From: Chitinophaga lutea
GTDB taxonomy: Bacteria > Bacteroidota > Bacteroidia > Chitinophagales > Chitinophagaceae
DNA: 64,000 bases
Assembly: GCF_003813775.1 (NCBI RefSeq)
Contig: NZ_RPDH01000001.1
Span: forward strand, 868,001-932,000
Direction of reading: 5' to 3'
Part shown: positions 51,700 to 60,798 of the stretch, one piece after another
How the letters are laid out: each line of letters begins with the position of its first letter
Numbering within the stretch: the stretch's first letter is position 1
Made by a program: the position numbers and the translations under genes
Notes under the pieces: model-generated
Database searches by the model: none
What the model saw: only the letters and a program-made list of their open reading frames with translations
Told to the model about the DNA's origin: nothing

Positions 51700-52245
51700 T
51701 CAAATCAGCCAGGTGATCACCAGGAAAACAAGGTAGTCCTGCAGTTTCTCCCGCAGCACCCGCAGCGCTTTGCTCATCTGGGCTTCCACCGTTTTCACCG
51801 AAATATTCATCTCCTCCGCTATCTCCGCGTATTTTTTCCCTTCCCGCCGGCTCTTCAGGAACACCGCCCGGCATTGTTCCGGCAGCCCTGCGATGGCCGC
51901 TTCTATCCGCGCGCCCAGTTCCCGTTCCTGCAGCGCATCGGCCGGCAGGTGCCGGTTGTCCGCGTTGCCGGCGCGGTACAGCGCATACCTGCTTTTGCTC
52001 TTTTCCCGGCGCAGTTCGTTCAGGCTGAGATTGTGGATGCTCCTGTAAAGATAGCTTTTGATACCGCTGTCGTGCACAACCGGGTCTTTTTTCTCCCAGA
52101 GGCGGGTAAACACGGCCTGCACCATGTCGTTCGCAACGTCTTCATCCCGCAGCAGGGTATGGGCATAACGATGCAGCCTTTCGTAATGCTGCACGAAAAG
52201 TTCCCTGAAGGCCTGTTCAAACTTCTGCTGTTCCCTGTTACCCAA
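51700..52245 (-). CDS. ECF RNA polymerase sigma factor (TTG start)
   Basis: A 181-residue sigma-70-like factor with region 2 (RYAHTLLRDEDVANDMVQAV, FTRLWEKKDP, YLYRSIHNLSLNEL) and region 4 (IAGLPEQCRAVFLKSRREGK, IAEEMNISVKTVEAQMSKAL). Its C-terminal end, YLVFLVITWLI, is hydrophobic, common in Bacteroidota FecI-type factors. There is no in-frame ATG ahead of the conserved part; TTG at 52245 is the likely start, and the frame closes at a TAA ten codons further up. It heads a three-gene operon with FecR and the STN-barrel protein and presumably autoregulates it. Confidence 0.9.
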   Translation of the reverse strand: MGNREQQKFEQAFRELFVQHYERLHRYAHTLLRDEDVANDMVQAVFTRLWEKKDPVVHDSGIKSYLYRSIHNLSLNELRREKSKSRYALYRAGNADNRHLPADALQERELGARIEAAIAGLPEQCRAVFLKSRREGKKYAEIAEEMNISVKTVEAQMSKALRVLREKLQDYLVFLVITWLI

Positions 52246-52337
52246 AACTGACGATCGTTGCTGGTATGACTCAATTTACCCTATAACACCCATCCCCCGC
52301 TTCACCCTTACGTGCCGGGGAAAAATATTCCCGGTAC

Positions 52338-52371
52338 AAAAAAACCGTCCCCGGATGATCCTGAGACGGTT
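52338..52371 (-). terminator. Rho-independent terminator after odhB
   Basis: AACCGTC (52343-52349) pairs with GACGGTT (52365-52371) around a 15-base loop. A run of A on the left becomes the U-tract on the minus strand. It is 27 bases past the odhB stop. Confidence 0.8.
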
Positions 52372-52397
52372 GATATACGATATACGTTACAGATACT

Positions 52398-53972
52398 TTA
52401 AACTTTCAGCAGCGCCTTCACGGGATCTTTACCGAACAGCAGCTGTTCGGGGTTTTCCAGCATGTCTTTCACACGCACCAGGAAGCTCACGGATTCGCGG
52501 CCGTCGATGATGCGGTGGTCGTAGCTGAGGGCCACGTACATCATGGGGCGTATCACCACCTGGCCGTTCACGGCCATGGGGCGCTCCTGGATTTTGTGCA
52601 TGCCGAGGATGGCGGACTGCGGGATGTTGATGATCGGGGTGCTCATGAGCGAGCCGAACACGCCACCGTTGGTGATGGTGAAGGTACCGCCGGTCATTTC
52701 CTCCATCGACAGTTTATTGTCCCTTGCTTTGGTGGCCAGTTCCACTACTTTTTTCTCGATGTCCGCCATGCCGAGGCTTTCCGCGTTGCGGATAACCGGC
52801 ACTACGAGGCCTTTGGGGGCCGATACGGCGATGGAGATGTCGCAATAGTCGTGGTACACCAGTTCTTCCCCGTCGATGTAGGCGTTCACGGCCGGGAATT
52901 CCTGCAGGGCGAAGCAGCAGGCTTTGGCGAAGAAGCTCATGAAACCGAGGTTCACGCCGTGCGCTGTTTTGAAGGTTTCTTTGTATTTGCTGCGGATGGC
53001 CATGATGTTGGTCATGTCTACCTCGTTGAAGGTGGTGAGCATGGCCGTGGTGTTTTTCGCTTCCACGAGCCTGCGGGATACCACTTTGCGGAGGTTGCTC
53101 ATTTTCTCGCGGCGGTCTACGCGGGAGAACAGTTCATGACCGATGGCCACGCCCGGGTTCTGCAGGGCGGCGAACACATCGTCTTTCATGATTTTGCCCT
53201 GTGCGCCGGTACCTTTGATGGAGGCCGGGTCTACTTTTTTATCGGCGATCACGGCGGCCGCTACCGGCGTTGCCTTGATGTCGTTCGGGATGGATGTAAC
53301 CGGGGCCTGCTGCGCCTGCTGTTGCGGCTGCGGGGCGGCCTGCGGCTGCTGGGGAGCGGGTTGCGCTTTCCCGGCGGGGCGTGCGGCGGCGGTATCGATC
53401 TGGCAGGCTACGTCGCCGATGTGGAGGGTATCCCCTTCTTTGGCGATGGTTTTGAGCACGCCGGCTTCTTCCGCGTTCAGTTCGAAAGTGGCTTTTTCCG
53501 ATTCCATTTCGCAGAGGATCTCATCGCGCTCTACGTATTCGCCGGTCTGTTTAAGCCATTTCACGAGGGTAACCTCGCTGATGGATTCTCCGATGGTGGG
53601 TACCTTGATATCTATCGTGCCTTTGTTCACGGCAGGAGCGGCGGGTGCTGCGGCCGGGGCTGCTGCGGGCGCCGCTTCCGCTTTTGCTTCGGGCGCGCTG
53701 GCCGGAGCCGCTGCGGATGCCGGGGCTGCGCCCTGCGCGTCTGTATCGATGGTGCAGGCCACATCCCCGATTTTCAGGGTGGCGCCTTCTTCCGCCATTA
53801 TTTTTAATACGCCGGGCTTTTCAGCATTCAGCTCAAAAGTGGCTTTCTCTGATTCCATTTCGCACAATACTTCATCCTGCTGCACAAAATCGCCGTCTTT
53901 TTTCAGCCATTTCGCAATGGTTACTTCGCTGATTGATTCTCCTACCGTAGGAACTTTAATTTCGATTATCAT
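52398..53972 (-). CDS. odhB: Dihydrolipoyllysine succinyltransferase, E2 of 2-oxoglutarate dehydrogenase, with two lipoyl domains
   Basis: A 524-residue protein with two nearly identical lipoyl domains (about 1-78 and 117-195), each with the lipoylated Lys in [13 protein letters not shown] (Lys43 and Lys160). They are joined by Ala/Pro linkers. A small E1/E3-binding domain follows ([20 protein letters not shown]), then the catalytic domain with [20 protein letters not shown] and [16 protein letters not shown] at the active site. It transfers the succinyl group to CoA in the TCA cycle. Most OdhB proteins have one lipoyl domain. It lies 31 bases after odhA in the same operon. Confidence 0.95.
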   Translation of the reverse strand: MIIEIKVPTVGESISEVTIAKWLKKDGDFVQQDEVLCEMESEKATFELNAEKPGVLKIMAEEGATLKIGDVACTIDTDAQGAAPASAAAPASAPEAKAEAAPAAAPAAAPAAPAVNKGTIDIKVPTIGESISEVTLVKWLKQTGEYVERDEILCEMESEKATFELNAEEAGVLKTIAKEGDTLHIGDVACQIDTAAARPAGKAQPAPQQPQAAPQPQQQAQQAPVTSIPNDIKATPVAAAVIADKKVDPASIKGTGAQGKIMKDDVFAALQNPGVAIGHELFSRVDRREKMSNLRKVVSRRLVEAKNTTAMLTTFNEVDMTNIMAIRSKYKETFKTAHGVNLGFMSFFAKACCFALQEFPAVNAYIDGEELVYHDYCDISIAVSAPKGLVVPVIRNAESLGMADIEKKVVELATKARDNKLSMEEMTGGTFTITNGGVFGSLMSTPIINIPQSAILGMHKIQERPMAVNGQVVIRPMMYVALSYDHRIIDGRESVSFLVRVKDMLENPEQLLFGKDPVKALLKV

Positions 53973-54003
53973 GTGTTATACCCTCCAGAGATAAAGTAAA
54001 AAA

Positions 54004-56748
54004 TTAGATATTAAAAGCGGTATCGATTATTTCCTGCTGCTCCTGCGCATGCACTTTGGCATAGCCTGTAGCAGTGGCCGCACTGGGGTTACGGCTGATC
54101 ACGCCGTAGTTGAACTGCTTCAGGTTCATTTGCAGGAAGCTGGCGGCGCCCATGTTCAGCGGTTCTTCCTGAACCCAGAACCAGGTGGCGCCTTTGTATT
54201 GCTGCTGAATGCCTTCCAGTTGGGCGATGGGCAGCGGGTAGAGTTGCTCCAGCCGCACGATGGCCACGTCTTTCCGGTCTTCTTTCATTTGTTTTTCGCT
54301 CAGGTCGAAATACATCTTGCCGCTGCAGAGCAGCACTTTCTTCACGCGGGAAGGATCGGTGATGAACGGATCATCGAGCACTTCCTTGAACCCGCCCTGC
54401 GTGAACTCCGTTACCGGGCTGTAACTGCGTACGTGGCGCAGGTTGGCTTTGGGCGAGAAGTTGATCATCGGCTTGCGGAACGGCTGTGCCAGCTGGCGGC
54501 GCAGCGCGTGGAAGAAGCTGGATGCGGTGGTGCAGTTGGTCACCATGATGTTGTATTCCGCGCATTGCTGCAGGAAACGCTCGAGGCGGGCGCTGGAATG
54601 CTCCGGCCCCTGCCCTTCGTAACCGTGCGGCAGCAGCATCACGAGGCCGCTTTGTTTCTGCCACTTGGTTTCGGCGGACGTGATGAACTGGTCGATCAGC
54701 GTTTGCGCGCCGTTCATGAAGTCGCCGAACTGCGCTTCCCAGATGGTGAGCGCGTAAGGGTTGGCGATGGAATAACCGTATTCGAAACCGAGCACGGCGA
54801 ATTCGCTGAGCAGGGAGTTGTAAATGCGGAACTTGCCCTGTTTGTCGCTGATATTGCTGAGGCGGCTGTATTCTTCGTCTGTTTCTTCGCTGCGCAGCAC
54901 GGCGTGGCGGTGGGAGAAAGTACCCCTCTTCACGTCCTGCCCGCTCAGGCGCACATCGCGGCCTTCGGCCAGGATGCTGCCATAGGCCAGCAGTTCGCCG
55001 GACGCCCAGTCGAGCAGCCCCTGTTCGTCGAACAGTTTCTGTTTTTCCTGGAGCAGCTTTTCCACCTTGCGCAGCGGTTTGAAACCCTGCGGGATGGTCA
55101 TGATGACTTTGAACAGCTCATCCAGCTGTGCTTTGGTGATCGCGGTGTCGGGCGATTTCACAAAATCTTCCGGGGTCGACTTCCGCAGTTCCTGCCACCA
55201 TTTTTCCGGTTTCTGGTAGGTGTACGGGAGCGGATGCTGTTTTACTTCGTCGAGGCGCTCCTGCAGGTCCGCCCAGAAGGCTTTTTCCATTTCCTGGGCG
55301 ATGGCCGCGTCCACATCGCCTTTGGCGATCAGTTGCTGGGAATATACTTCGCGGGGATTGGGGTGCTTGTCGATGGCGGCGTACAGCTTCGGCTGGGTGA
55401 ATTTCGGATCATCGCCTTCGTTGTGGCCGTGCTTGCGGTAGCACACCATATCTATATAAATATCGGAATTGAATTCCTGGCGGTAACGGGTGGCGATTTC
55501 CGCGATCTTGATCACGGCCTCCACTTCGTCGCCGTTCACATGGAACACCGGCGCCTGCACGATGGAGGCAACGCTGGTGCAATAGTCGGAGGAACGGGCG
55601 TCTTCGAAATCGGTGGTGAAACCGATCTGGTTGTTGATCACGAAGTGCATGGTGCCGCCGGTGTAATACCCTCTGAGTTTGCTCATCTGCGCCACTTCAT
55701 ACACCACGCCCTGGCCTGCGATGGCCGCGTCGCCGTGGATGAGGATGGGCAGTATCTTGTCGTAGTCGCTGTCGTAGATCACATCGGCCTTGCTGCGCGC
55801 GAAACCTACCACCACGGGGTCTACCACTTCGAGGTGCGAAGGGTTGGGCGTAAGCTGTACGTTCACTTCCTTGCCGGCCGGCGTCTGGATGCTGGCGCGG
55901 AAACCGAGGTGGTATTTCACGTCGCCGCTGCCCATGGTGGTATCCGGCGTGGCGGTGCCTTCGAATTCGGAGAAGATCTGTTCGTACGTTTTACCGAGGA
56001 TATTGGCCAGTATGTTCAGGCGGCCGCGGTGGGCCATGCCGATCACGGCTTCCTGCACGCCGTATTCGGCGGCGGTGCTGATCATGGCGTCGAGCGCGGG
56101 AATGGTGGTTTCACCGCCTTCCAGCGAAAATCGTTTCTGACCGATATATTTGGTGTGGAGGAACTTTTCGAACATCACACCCTGGTTGAGTTTCATCAGG
56201 ATGCGCTTTTTCTGTTCGGGGCCGAGGGGCTTGCGGAAAGATGTTTCGAGCTCTTTCTGCAGCCATTCTATTCTGGCGGCATCGTTGATGTAGGTAAACT
56301 CGATACCTACCGCGGAAGCATATACTTCTTTAAGATGCTGGATGATTTTTTCGAGAGAGGTTTTACCGAGGCCCACTACCTGGCCGGCGAAAAATTCCGT
56401 TTTGAGGTCGGCGTCGGTGAGGCCGAAATATTTCAGGTCGAGGTTCGCCTGGCGGTCTTTCCTTTCGCGGATGGGGTTGGTTTTGGCAATCAGGTGCCCT
56501 TTTTTGCGGTATGCCTGGATGAGGCGGTATGCCCCGAGTTCTTTTGCAAGCTGTTCGCTGCTCACCGGTAAAGAAGCGGCGCCTGTGGATGTGGCCGCTT
56601 TCCCGTTAGTATTGCTCACCGCAAAGTCGAATCCTTCAAAAAATTTGATCCATTCCGGGTCCACTGCGGCCGGGTCTCTGCGGTACTCCTGGTACAACGA
56701 CTCAATATACGCCGGGTGCGAGTTGGTGACAAACGAAAAGTCCTTCAT
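54004..56748 (-). CDS. odhA: 2-oxoglutarate dehydrogenase E1 component
   Basis: A 914-residue protein of standard E1o length. It has the N-terminal FVTNSHPAYIESLYQEYRRD segment, the thiamine-diphosphate site with HRGRLNILANILGK, HGDAAIAGQGVVYEVAQMSK, NNQIGFTTD, RKHGHNEGDDPKFTQPKLYA, then FSHRHAVLRSEETDEEYSRL, EAQFGDFMNGAQTLIDQFI and LPHGYEGQGPEHSSARLERF. It decarboxylates 2-oxoglutarate and passes the succinyl group to the E2 lipoyl arm. It is first in the odhA-odhB operon and divergent from rpsT. Confidence 0.97.
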   Translation of the reverse strand: MKDFSFVTNSHPAYIESLYQEYRRDPAAVDPEWIKFFEGFDFAVSNTNGKAATSTGAASLPVSSEQLAKELGAYRLIQAYRKKGHLIAKTNPIRERKDRQANLDLKYFGLTDADLKTEFFAGQVVGLGKTSLEKIIQHLKEVYASAVGIEFTYINDAARIEWLQKELETSFRKPLGPEQKKRILMKLNQGVMFEKFLHTKYIGQKRFSLEGGETTIPALDAMISTAAEYGVQEAVIGMAHRGRLNILANILGKTYEQIFSEFEGTATPDTTMGSGDVKYHLGFRASIQTPAGKEVNVQLTPNPSHLEVVDPVVVGFARSKADVIYDSDYDKILPILIHGDAAIAGQGVVYEVAQMSKLRGYYTGGTMHFVINNQIGFTTDFEDARSSDYCTSVASIVQAPVFHVNGDEVEAVIKIAEIATRYRQEFNSDIYIDMVCYRKHGHNEGDDPKFTQPKLYAAIDKHPNPREVYSQQLIAKGDVDAAIAQEMEKAFWADLQERLDEVKQHPLPYTYQKPEKWWQELRKSTPEDFVKSPDTAITKAQLDELFKVIMTIPQGFKPLRKVEKLLQEKQKLFDEQGLLDWASGELLAYGSILAEGRDVRLSGQDVKRGTFSHRHAVLRSEETDEEYSRLSNISDKQGKFRIYNSLLSEFAVLGFEYGYSIANPYALTIWEAQFGDFMNGAQTLIDQFITSAETKWQKQSGLVMLLPHGYEGQGPEHSSARLERFLQQCAEYNIMVTNCTTASSFFHALRRQLAQPFRKPMINFSPKANLRHVRSYSPVTEFTQGGFKEVLDDPFITDPSRVKKVLLCSGKMYFDLSEKQMKEDRKDVAIVRLEQLYPLPIAQLEGIQQQYKGATWFWVQEEPLNMGAASFLQMNLKQFNYGVISRNPSAATATGYAKVHAQEQQEIIDTAFNI

Positions 56749-56967
56749 TTACAACGAATTTAAGCTTGGTCTTTTATTCACATTTTCCCTTACCTGTTTC
56801 ATAAACACAAAAAACGGCAAATGGGATTGCAAATATCGCTAAAGATTTGGGATTTTAAGGTATTTCCGAAGGCTGTTTTATGATTTAAAACAGGCAGATA
56901 TGTATATAATTTATTATTTTTGAACCCGGTAATTCCGGCAGGCATCCGGAAATACCTGCTTTTTATT

Positions 56968-56998
56968 TTTGTTTATAAAAAGATAAAACTTACCTTTG
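56968..56998 (+). promoter_or_regulatory. Bacteroidota-type promoter of rpsT
   Basis: TTTG at 56968-56971 and TACCTTTG at 56991-56998 are 19 bases apart, an exact match to the TTTG-N19-TAnnTTTG consensus of the Bacteroidota housekeeping sigma factor. The rpsT ATG follows 25 bases downstream of the -7 box. Confidence 0.8.
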
Positions 56999-57023
56999 CC
57001 GTCCGAAACTTGAAATTTATACA

Positions 57024-57278
57024 ATGGCAAACCATAAAGCAACGAAAAAAGACGTACGTCAGAGCAGAAAGCGTAATGAGCGTAACCGTTACTACGGTAA
57101 AACTACCCGTAATGCCATACGGGATCTGAAAAAGCTGACCGACAAAGCAGCCGCTTCCGAGAATTTACCTGAAGTAATTTCTATGATCGACAAACTGGCA
57201 AAACGCAATATTATCCACAAGAACAAAGCTGCTAACCTGAAAAGCAAGCTCGCCAAAAAGGTGAACGTTCTGGCATAA
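57024..57278 (+). CDS. rpsT: 30S ribosomal protein S20
   Basis: An 84-residue basic helical protein of the usual size, with the conserved [20 protein letters not shown] start, [18 protein letters not shown] and [19 protein letters not shown] end. It binds 16S rRNA in the small subunit. It has its own consensus promoter and terminator. Confidence 0.97.
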   Translation: MANHKATKKDVRQSRKRNERNRYYGKTTRNAIRDLKKLTDKAAASENLPEVISMIDKLAKRNIIHKNKAANLKSKLAKKVNVLA

Positions 57279-57303
57279 TTGCAACTGCTTTCACATAATT
57301 CAG

Positions 57304-57335
57304 GCTCTTCCCTGCAAACGGGAAGGGCTTTTTTT
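57304..57335 (+). terminator. Rho-independent terminator after rpsT
   Basis: GCTCTTCCC (57304-57312) pairs with GGGAAGGGC (57320-57328, one G-U pair) and is followed by seven T. It starts 26 bases past the rpsT stop. Confidence 0.9.
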
Positions 57336-57860
57336 ATTTGTTCCCATCCAAGTGATTGATTATCACTCCATCTTTCCTTTTTTGCAACAATTGTTCATAC
57401 AGGGGTAACTGTGCTTCAGCTATGCTCTGGATATGCTCCTGCTACGGAGGGGCTCCGAAGATGCTTCGGTAAGGCACTGTAAATCAATTGAGTATGATTT
57501 TGCCGCTGCAGGTCATGAGGAGATTTCAGTAAATCATTGAAAATCAATTATTCCGAATTTTCAGCAGGACGGGCAGGCCTATCCTGGGCAGGGTCAACCC
57601 AGGGTCTCCCCCCATGCTACTTAAGGGATACTTAAGGGTTACTTAGGGGATAGTGCGTAGGGAGTGCGTGTTTTAGCAAAAAACGCGTTTTAGGGAAACA
57701 ATCAACACACACATTATCAATAACTTATAGCCGTTTTTTCTGAAAACCACCCTTATTTTAACGCACTAAGCGCATATTTTGATACCGGAGGGAATAAACC
57801 CGTTTCAAGAAACAGGAAGAAATAACACTTCCAAACCCGCCACCAGCCAGACAATCAGAA

Positions 57861-57886
57861 AAACGCCCCTTACCGGGTGGGCGTTT
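57861..57886 (-). terminator. Terminator-like hairpin without a matching gene
   Basis: AAACGCCC (57861-57868) pairs with GGGCGTTT (57879-57886). On the minus strand it is followed by TTTTTCTG, as in a Rho-independent terminator, but no minus-strand gene precedes it until beyond 60.7 kb. Confidence 0.4.
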
Positions 57887-57897
57887 GCACGGTGTTC

Positions 57898-57998
57898 AAC
57901 GAACCTTCAACGAACAACGAACGAACCTCCAACGAACCTACACTTTTCCGCTATTCCTTCGTTCATCACCCAGGGAAGCTTCGTTCATCCTTCGTTCG
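57898..57998. repeat. Clustered AACGAAC / TTCGTTC motifs
   Basis: AACGAAC occurs at 57898, 57909, 57916 (overlapping a further CGAAC) and 57931. TTCGTTC occurs at 57958, 57980 and 57991. The two halves are largely complementary and could fold into a long imperfect hairpin 100 bases ahead of the peptidase start. Confidence 0.6.
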
Positions 57999-58097
57999 AT
58001 CCCCTTCCTTTTCTGCTCCCCGCATCGTACATTTAACCCCATAAACGGTAAAACCTGCACCGTCACCAAATCTAAACCATCTGATTTTCATTGATTT

Positions 58098-59828
58098 ATG
58101 AGGAATCTCTCCTGTATCCTGCTGCTCCTGGCCCTGGCCTGCCGCCTTTCCGCCCAAAACCTTGCCACCCGCTACGAACGCAGCGAAGGCAAAGAAACGG
58201 CCACCTATTTCGAATGTATCGCCTATTACAAAATGCTGGCCACCCGCTTCCCGCAGCTCAGACTGCTCGAAATAGGGCAGACAGACAGCGGATATCCGCT
58301 TCATCTGGCCGTTTTGTCGCCGGACAGGGACTTCTCCTTCCCCAGCCTGAAAAAGAAGAATAAACGCGTTATTCTCGTCAATAACGGCATCCACCCCGGC
58401 GAGCCGGACGGTATCGACGCCAGCATGATGCTGGTGAGGGATATCCTCCAGGGCAAAAAACAGCTGCCGGCCAACGTGGTGCTGGCCGTCATCCCCCTCT
58501 ACAATATCGGCGGCTCCCTCAACCGGAGCGCCTTTTACCGGGTAGACCAGAACGGCCCCGCCGAATTCGGCTCCCGGGGCAATGCCCAGAACCTCGACCT
58601 CAACCGCGATTTCATCAAGGCCGATTCCCGCAACGCCCTGGCTTTCCACAAAATCTACCACCTCACCGACCCGGACGTGTTCATCGACAACCATGTGAGC
58701 AACGGCGCCGACTACCAGCACGTGATGACCCTGCTCAGCACCCAGCACGGCAAACTGGGCGGGCCCATGGGGGAATTCCTCCACAAAACCTTCGAGCCGG
58801 AACTGTATAAAATGATGAAAACCAGGGGATACGATCTGCTCCCCTACGTCAACCACTACGGCAGCACGCCGGACAGCGGCTGGGTGGCGTATGCGGACGG
58901 CCCCCGGTATTCCAGCGGTTACACCACCCTGTTCCATACCTTCGGCTTCGTGCCCGAAACCCACATGCTGAAGCCCTACCGCCAGCGGGTAGACGCGACC
59001 TACGCCCTCATGGAATGTTTCATCGCGTTCACCGCCCGGCACAGCGAGCAGATCAAACATCTCCGCGAGCAAACGAAAGCCGCCGTGAAGACACAGGAAA
59101 AATTCCCGCTCAGCTGGGCGCCCGACATGACGCAGTACGACCTGTACACCTTCAAAGGGTACAAGGCGGGCGCCAAAACCAGCGAAATATCCGGGCTGCC
59201 GCGCCTGTACTACGACCGGCAGCAACCCTTCGAAAAACAGATCAAAGTATTCAACACCTTCGTGCCCGGCGATTTCGTGACCCGCCCCGAAGCGTACATC
59301 GTGCCGCAGGGATGGTGGGCCGTGATCGAGCGCCTGCAATTGAACGGCGTACAGATGCGGCGGTTTGCGCAAGACACGACCGTCGCCGTGGAAGCGTATA
59401 AAATCGAAAACTATAACACCGGCCAGCGCCCGTACGAAAAACATTACCTCCATACCGGCACCACCGTGAGCAGCAGCCGGCAAACGCTCAAATTCCTGAA
59501 AGGCGATTATTACATCCCCATGAACCAGACGGCCAACCGCTACCTGGCCGAAACGCTGGAGCCGCGCGGCGGGGATTCCTTTTTCGCCTGGAACTTTTTC
59601 GACGCCATCCTCGGCCAGAAAGAAGGGTATTCGACGTATGTGTTCGAAGACACGGCCGCGGAGTTCCTGCGGTCGAACCCCGACGCCAAAAAAGCACTCG
59701 AAGAAAAACGCGCCACCGACACCGCCTTTGCAAAAAGCGCATCGGCGCAGCTGAATTTCGTGTACCGCCTTTCGCCCTGGAATGAGCCGGGATTCATGCG
59801 GTACCCGGTGTTCAGGGTGGTGAAATGA
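58098..59828 (+). CDS. M14 family zinc carboxypeptidase
   Basis: A 576-residue exported protein (signal ending LACRLSAQ). It has the M14 zinc ligands His99 and Glu102 in NNGIHPGEPDGIDASMM and His199 in VFIDNHVSNGADYQHV, with NLDLNRDFIKADSRNALAF between. Glu287 in FGFVPETHMLKPYRQR is the likely general base. The last 220 residues form extra beta domains. M14 proteins remove C-terminal residues or trim peptidoglycan-like peptides; substrate is unknown. It is followed by a secreted protein of unknown function 44 bases downstream on the same strand, probably in one operon. Confidence 0.92.
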   Translation: MRNLSCILLLLALACRLSAQNLATRYERSEGKETATYFECIAYYKMLATRFPQLRLLEIGQTDSGYPLHLAVLSPDRDFSFPSLKKKNKRVILVNNGIHPGEPDGIDASMMLVRDILQGKKQLPANVVLAVIPLYNIGGSLNRSAFYRVDQNGPAEFGSRGNAQNLDLNRDFIKADSRNALAFHKIYHLTDPDVFIDNHVSNGADYQHVMTLLSTQHGKLGGPMGEFLHKTFEPELYKMMKTRGYDLLPYVNHYGSTPDSGWVAYADGPRYSSGYTTLFHTFGFVPETHMLKPYRQRVDATYALMECFIAFTARHSEQIKHLREQTKAAVKTQEKFPLSWAPDMTQYDLYTFKGYKAGAKTSEISGLPRLYYDRQQPFEKQIKVFNTFVPGDFVTRPEAYIVPQGWWAVIERLQLNGVQMRRFAQDTTVAVEAYKIENYNTGQRPYEKHYLHTGTTVSSSRQTLKFLKGDYYIPMNQTANRYLAETLEPRGGDSFFAWNFFDAILGQKEGYSTYVFEDTAAEFLRSNPDAKKALEEKRATDTAFAKSASAQLNFVYRLSPWNEPGFMRYPVFRVVK

Positions 59829-59872
59829 TACCGGAAATATCCGCCCTGTTTTGACCAAAAAGAAAACATGCC

Positions 59873-60718
59873 ATGCACACCATCATCCGGCTATTGCCCC
59901 TCCTGTTGCTGTACCTCCCCGGTACGGCGCAGACACATCGTTACCAGCTCATCACGCACGTACGTTACAACGGGCAGCCCCAGCCCGGCAGCATTGCCGT
60001 CTGCGAACTGACGGCCGGCGCCGACGCGAAAGGCATTCCCTATGAAGAAGTGAAATGGATTTCCATGCGCATCGTGAAAGGAAGCGATACGACCGACGCC
60101 GGCCACAGCGCCCGCGCCGTACAGCCCTACCGCATTTCGCTGCACACGCAGGGCAATCTCGCCCTGCCGCGCATCGCCGTAGCGGATATGACAGGCCCCA
60201 TTACCGATTTTCATACTTTCTATGTAGCCCTCGGCCCGAAGCTGGGCCTCGCTTCCCTGAAAAAGGCGGGCGACCGGTTTGTGCTGCCCGCGCCGCTCAC
60301 GGGAGACTTCGCGAACGGCAGCTCCATCCTGCTGGGCAACGATTGCCTGCAGGTCTCCAACACCCTTACCGGCATCAGGAACAATACCCTGTTGCTGAAA
60401 ACGGCGTTCCGTCCGCCGGCCACCAGCTGCCTGCGTTTTATGCTCGACGAAATGAATGCGCCCGTCGTTCCCGACACGCTGAACAACTTCCAGATGGTGC
60501 GGCCCGCTGCCGCCGGCACTTTCAACGTGCAGTGGGGCCGTGAGTATTTCGATATCGACAGCGAGGTGCAGCAACAAAGCGGCAGGCTGCTGAAAGCGGC
60601 GATGGTGAATGATCTGAAGCTGAAAGTAAAAATCGCCTGCGACAGTACCTACCGGCATTGCCAGCGCGAAGTACCGTTCCGCATCGAGCGTGAGCTGGAA
60701 CTGGTGTTGTTGCAATAG
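59873..60718 (+). CDS. Hypothetical secreted protein
   Basis: A 281-residue protein with a signal peptide (IIRLLPLLLLYLPGTAQ) and a beta-rich mature part (YQLITHVRYNGQPQPGSIAV, PRIAVADMTGPITDFHTFYV, YFDIDSEVQQQSGRLLKAAM). Its only mature Cys residues are spread and could form disulfides. I do not recognise the family. It follows the M14 peptidase closely on the same strand, and the strand-rich repeats suggest an adhesion or carbohydrate-binding sandwich, though this is a guess. Confidence 0.7.
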   Translation: MHTIIRLLPLLLLYLPGTAQTHRYQLITHVRYNGQPQPGSIAVCELTAGADAKGIPYEEVKWISMRIVKGSDTTDAGHSARAVQPYRISLHTQGNLALPRIAVADMTGPITDFHTFYVALGPKLGLASLKKAGDRFVLPAPLTGDFANGSSILLGNDCLQVSNTLTGIRNNTLLLKTAFRPPATSCLRFMLDEMNAPVVPDTLNNFQMVRPAAAGTFNVQWGREYFDIDSEVQQQSGRLLKAAMVNDLKLKVKIACDSTYRHCQREVPFRIERELELVLLQ

Positions 60719-60798
60719 CGGAAAACAGGGGGGTATTTCCGAAGGACTTCCCGGGGGAGGTCAGTCTCCAGGCGCCTTCGCGTTGACAGGAAACATAA

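Larger units (their letters stand above)
57336..58097. other. Gene-free region rich in short repeats and hairpins
   Basis: No credible gene lies in these 760 bases. Visible structure: a CCGAAG-ATG-CTTCGG hairpin near 57457-57471; two related blocks starting AAATCAATT and ending GCAGG (about 57480 and 57540); a CCTGGG/CCCAGG stem (about 57585-57605); three ACTTAAGGG-like units (about 57618-57645); an 8-bp hairpin at 57861-57886; and clustered AACGAAC and TTCGTTC motifs (57898-57998). The promoter of the M14 peptidase must lie at its right end. Confidence 0.5.

Noticed and set aside
54049..56571. 840-codon open frame on the plus strand opposite odhA
   Set aside because: Antisense to a fully recognisable odhA; the translation has no family features and its length follows from the GC-rich codon bias of the real gene.
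57966..59858. 630-codon minus-strand frame opposite the M14 peptidase
   Set aside because: The plus-strand frame has a signal peptide and all M14 zinc ligands; the minus frame has neither start context nor motifs.
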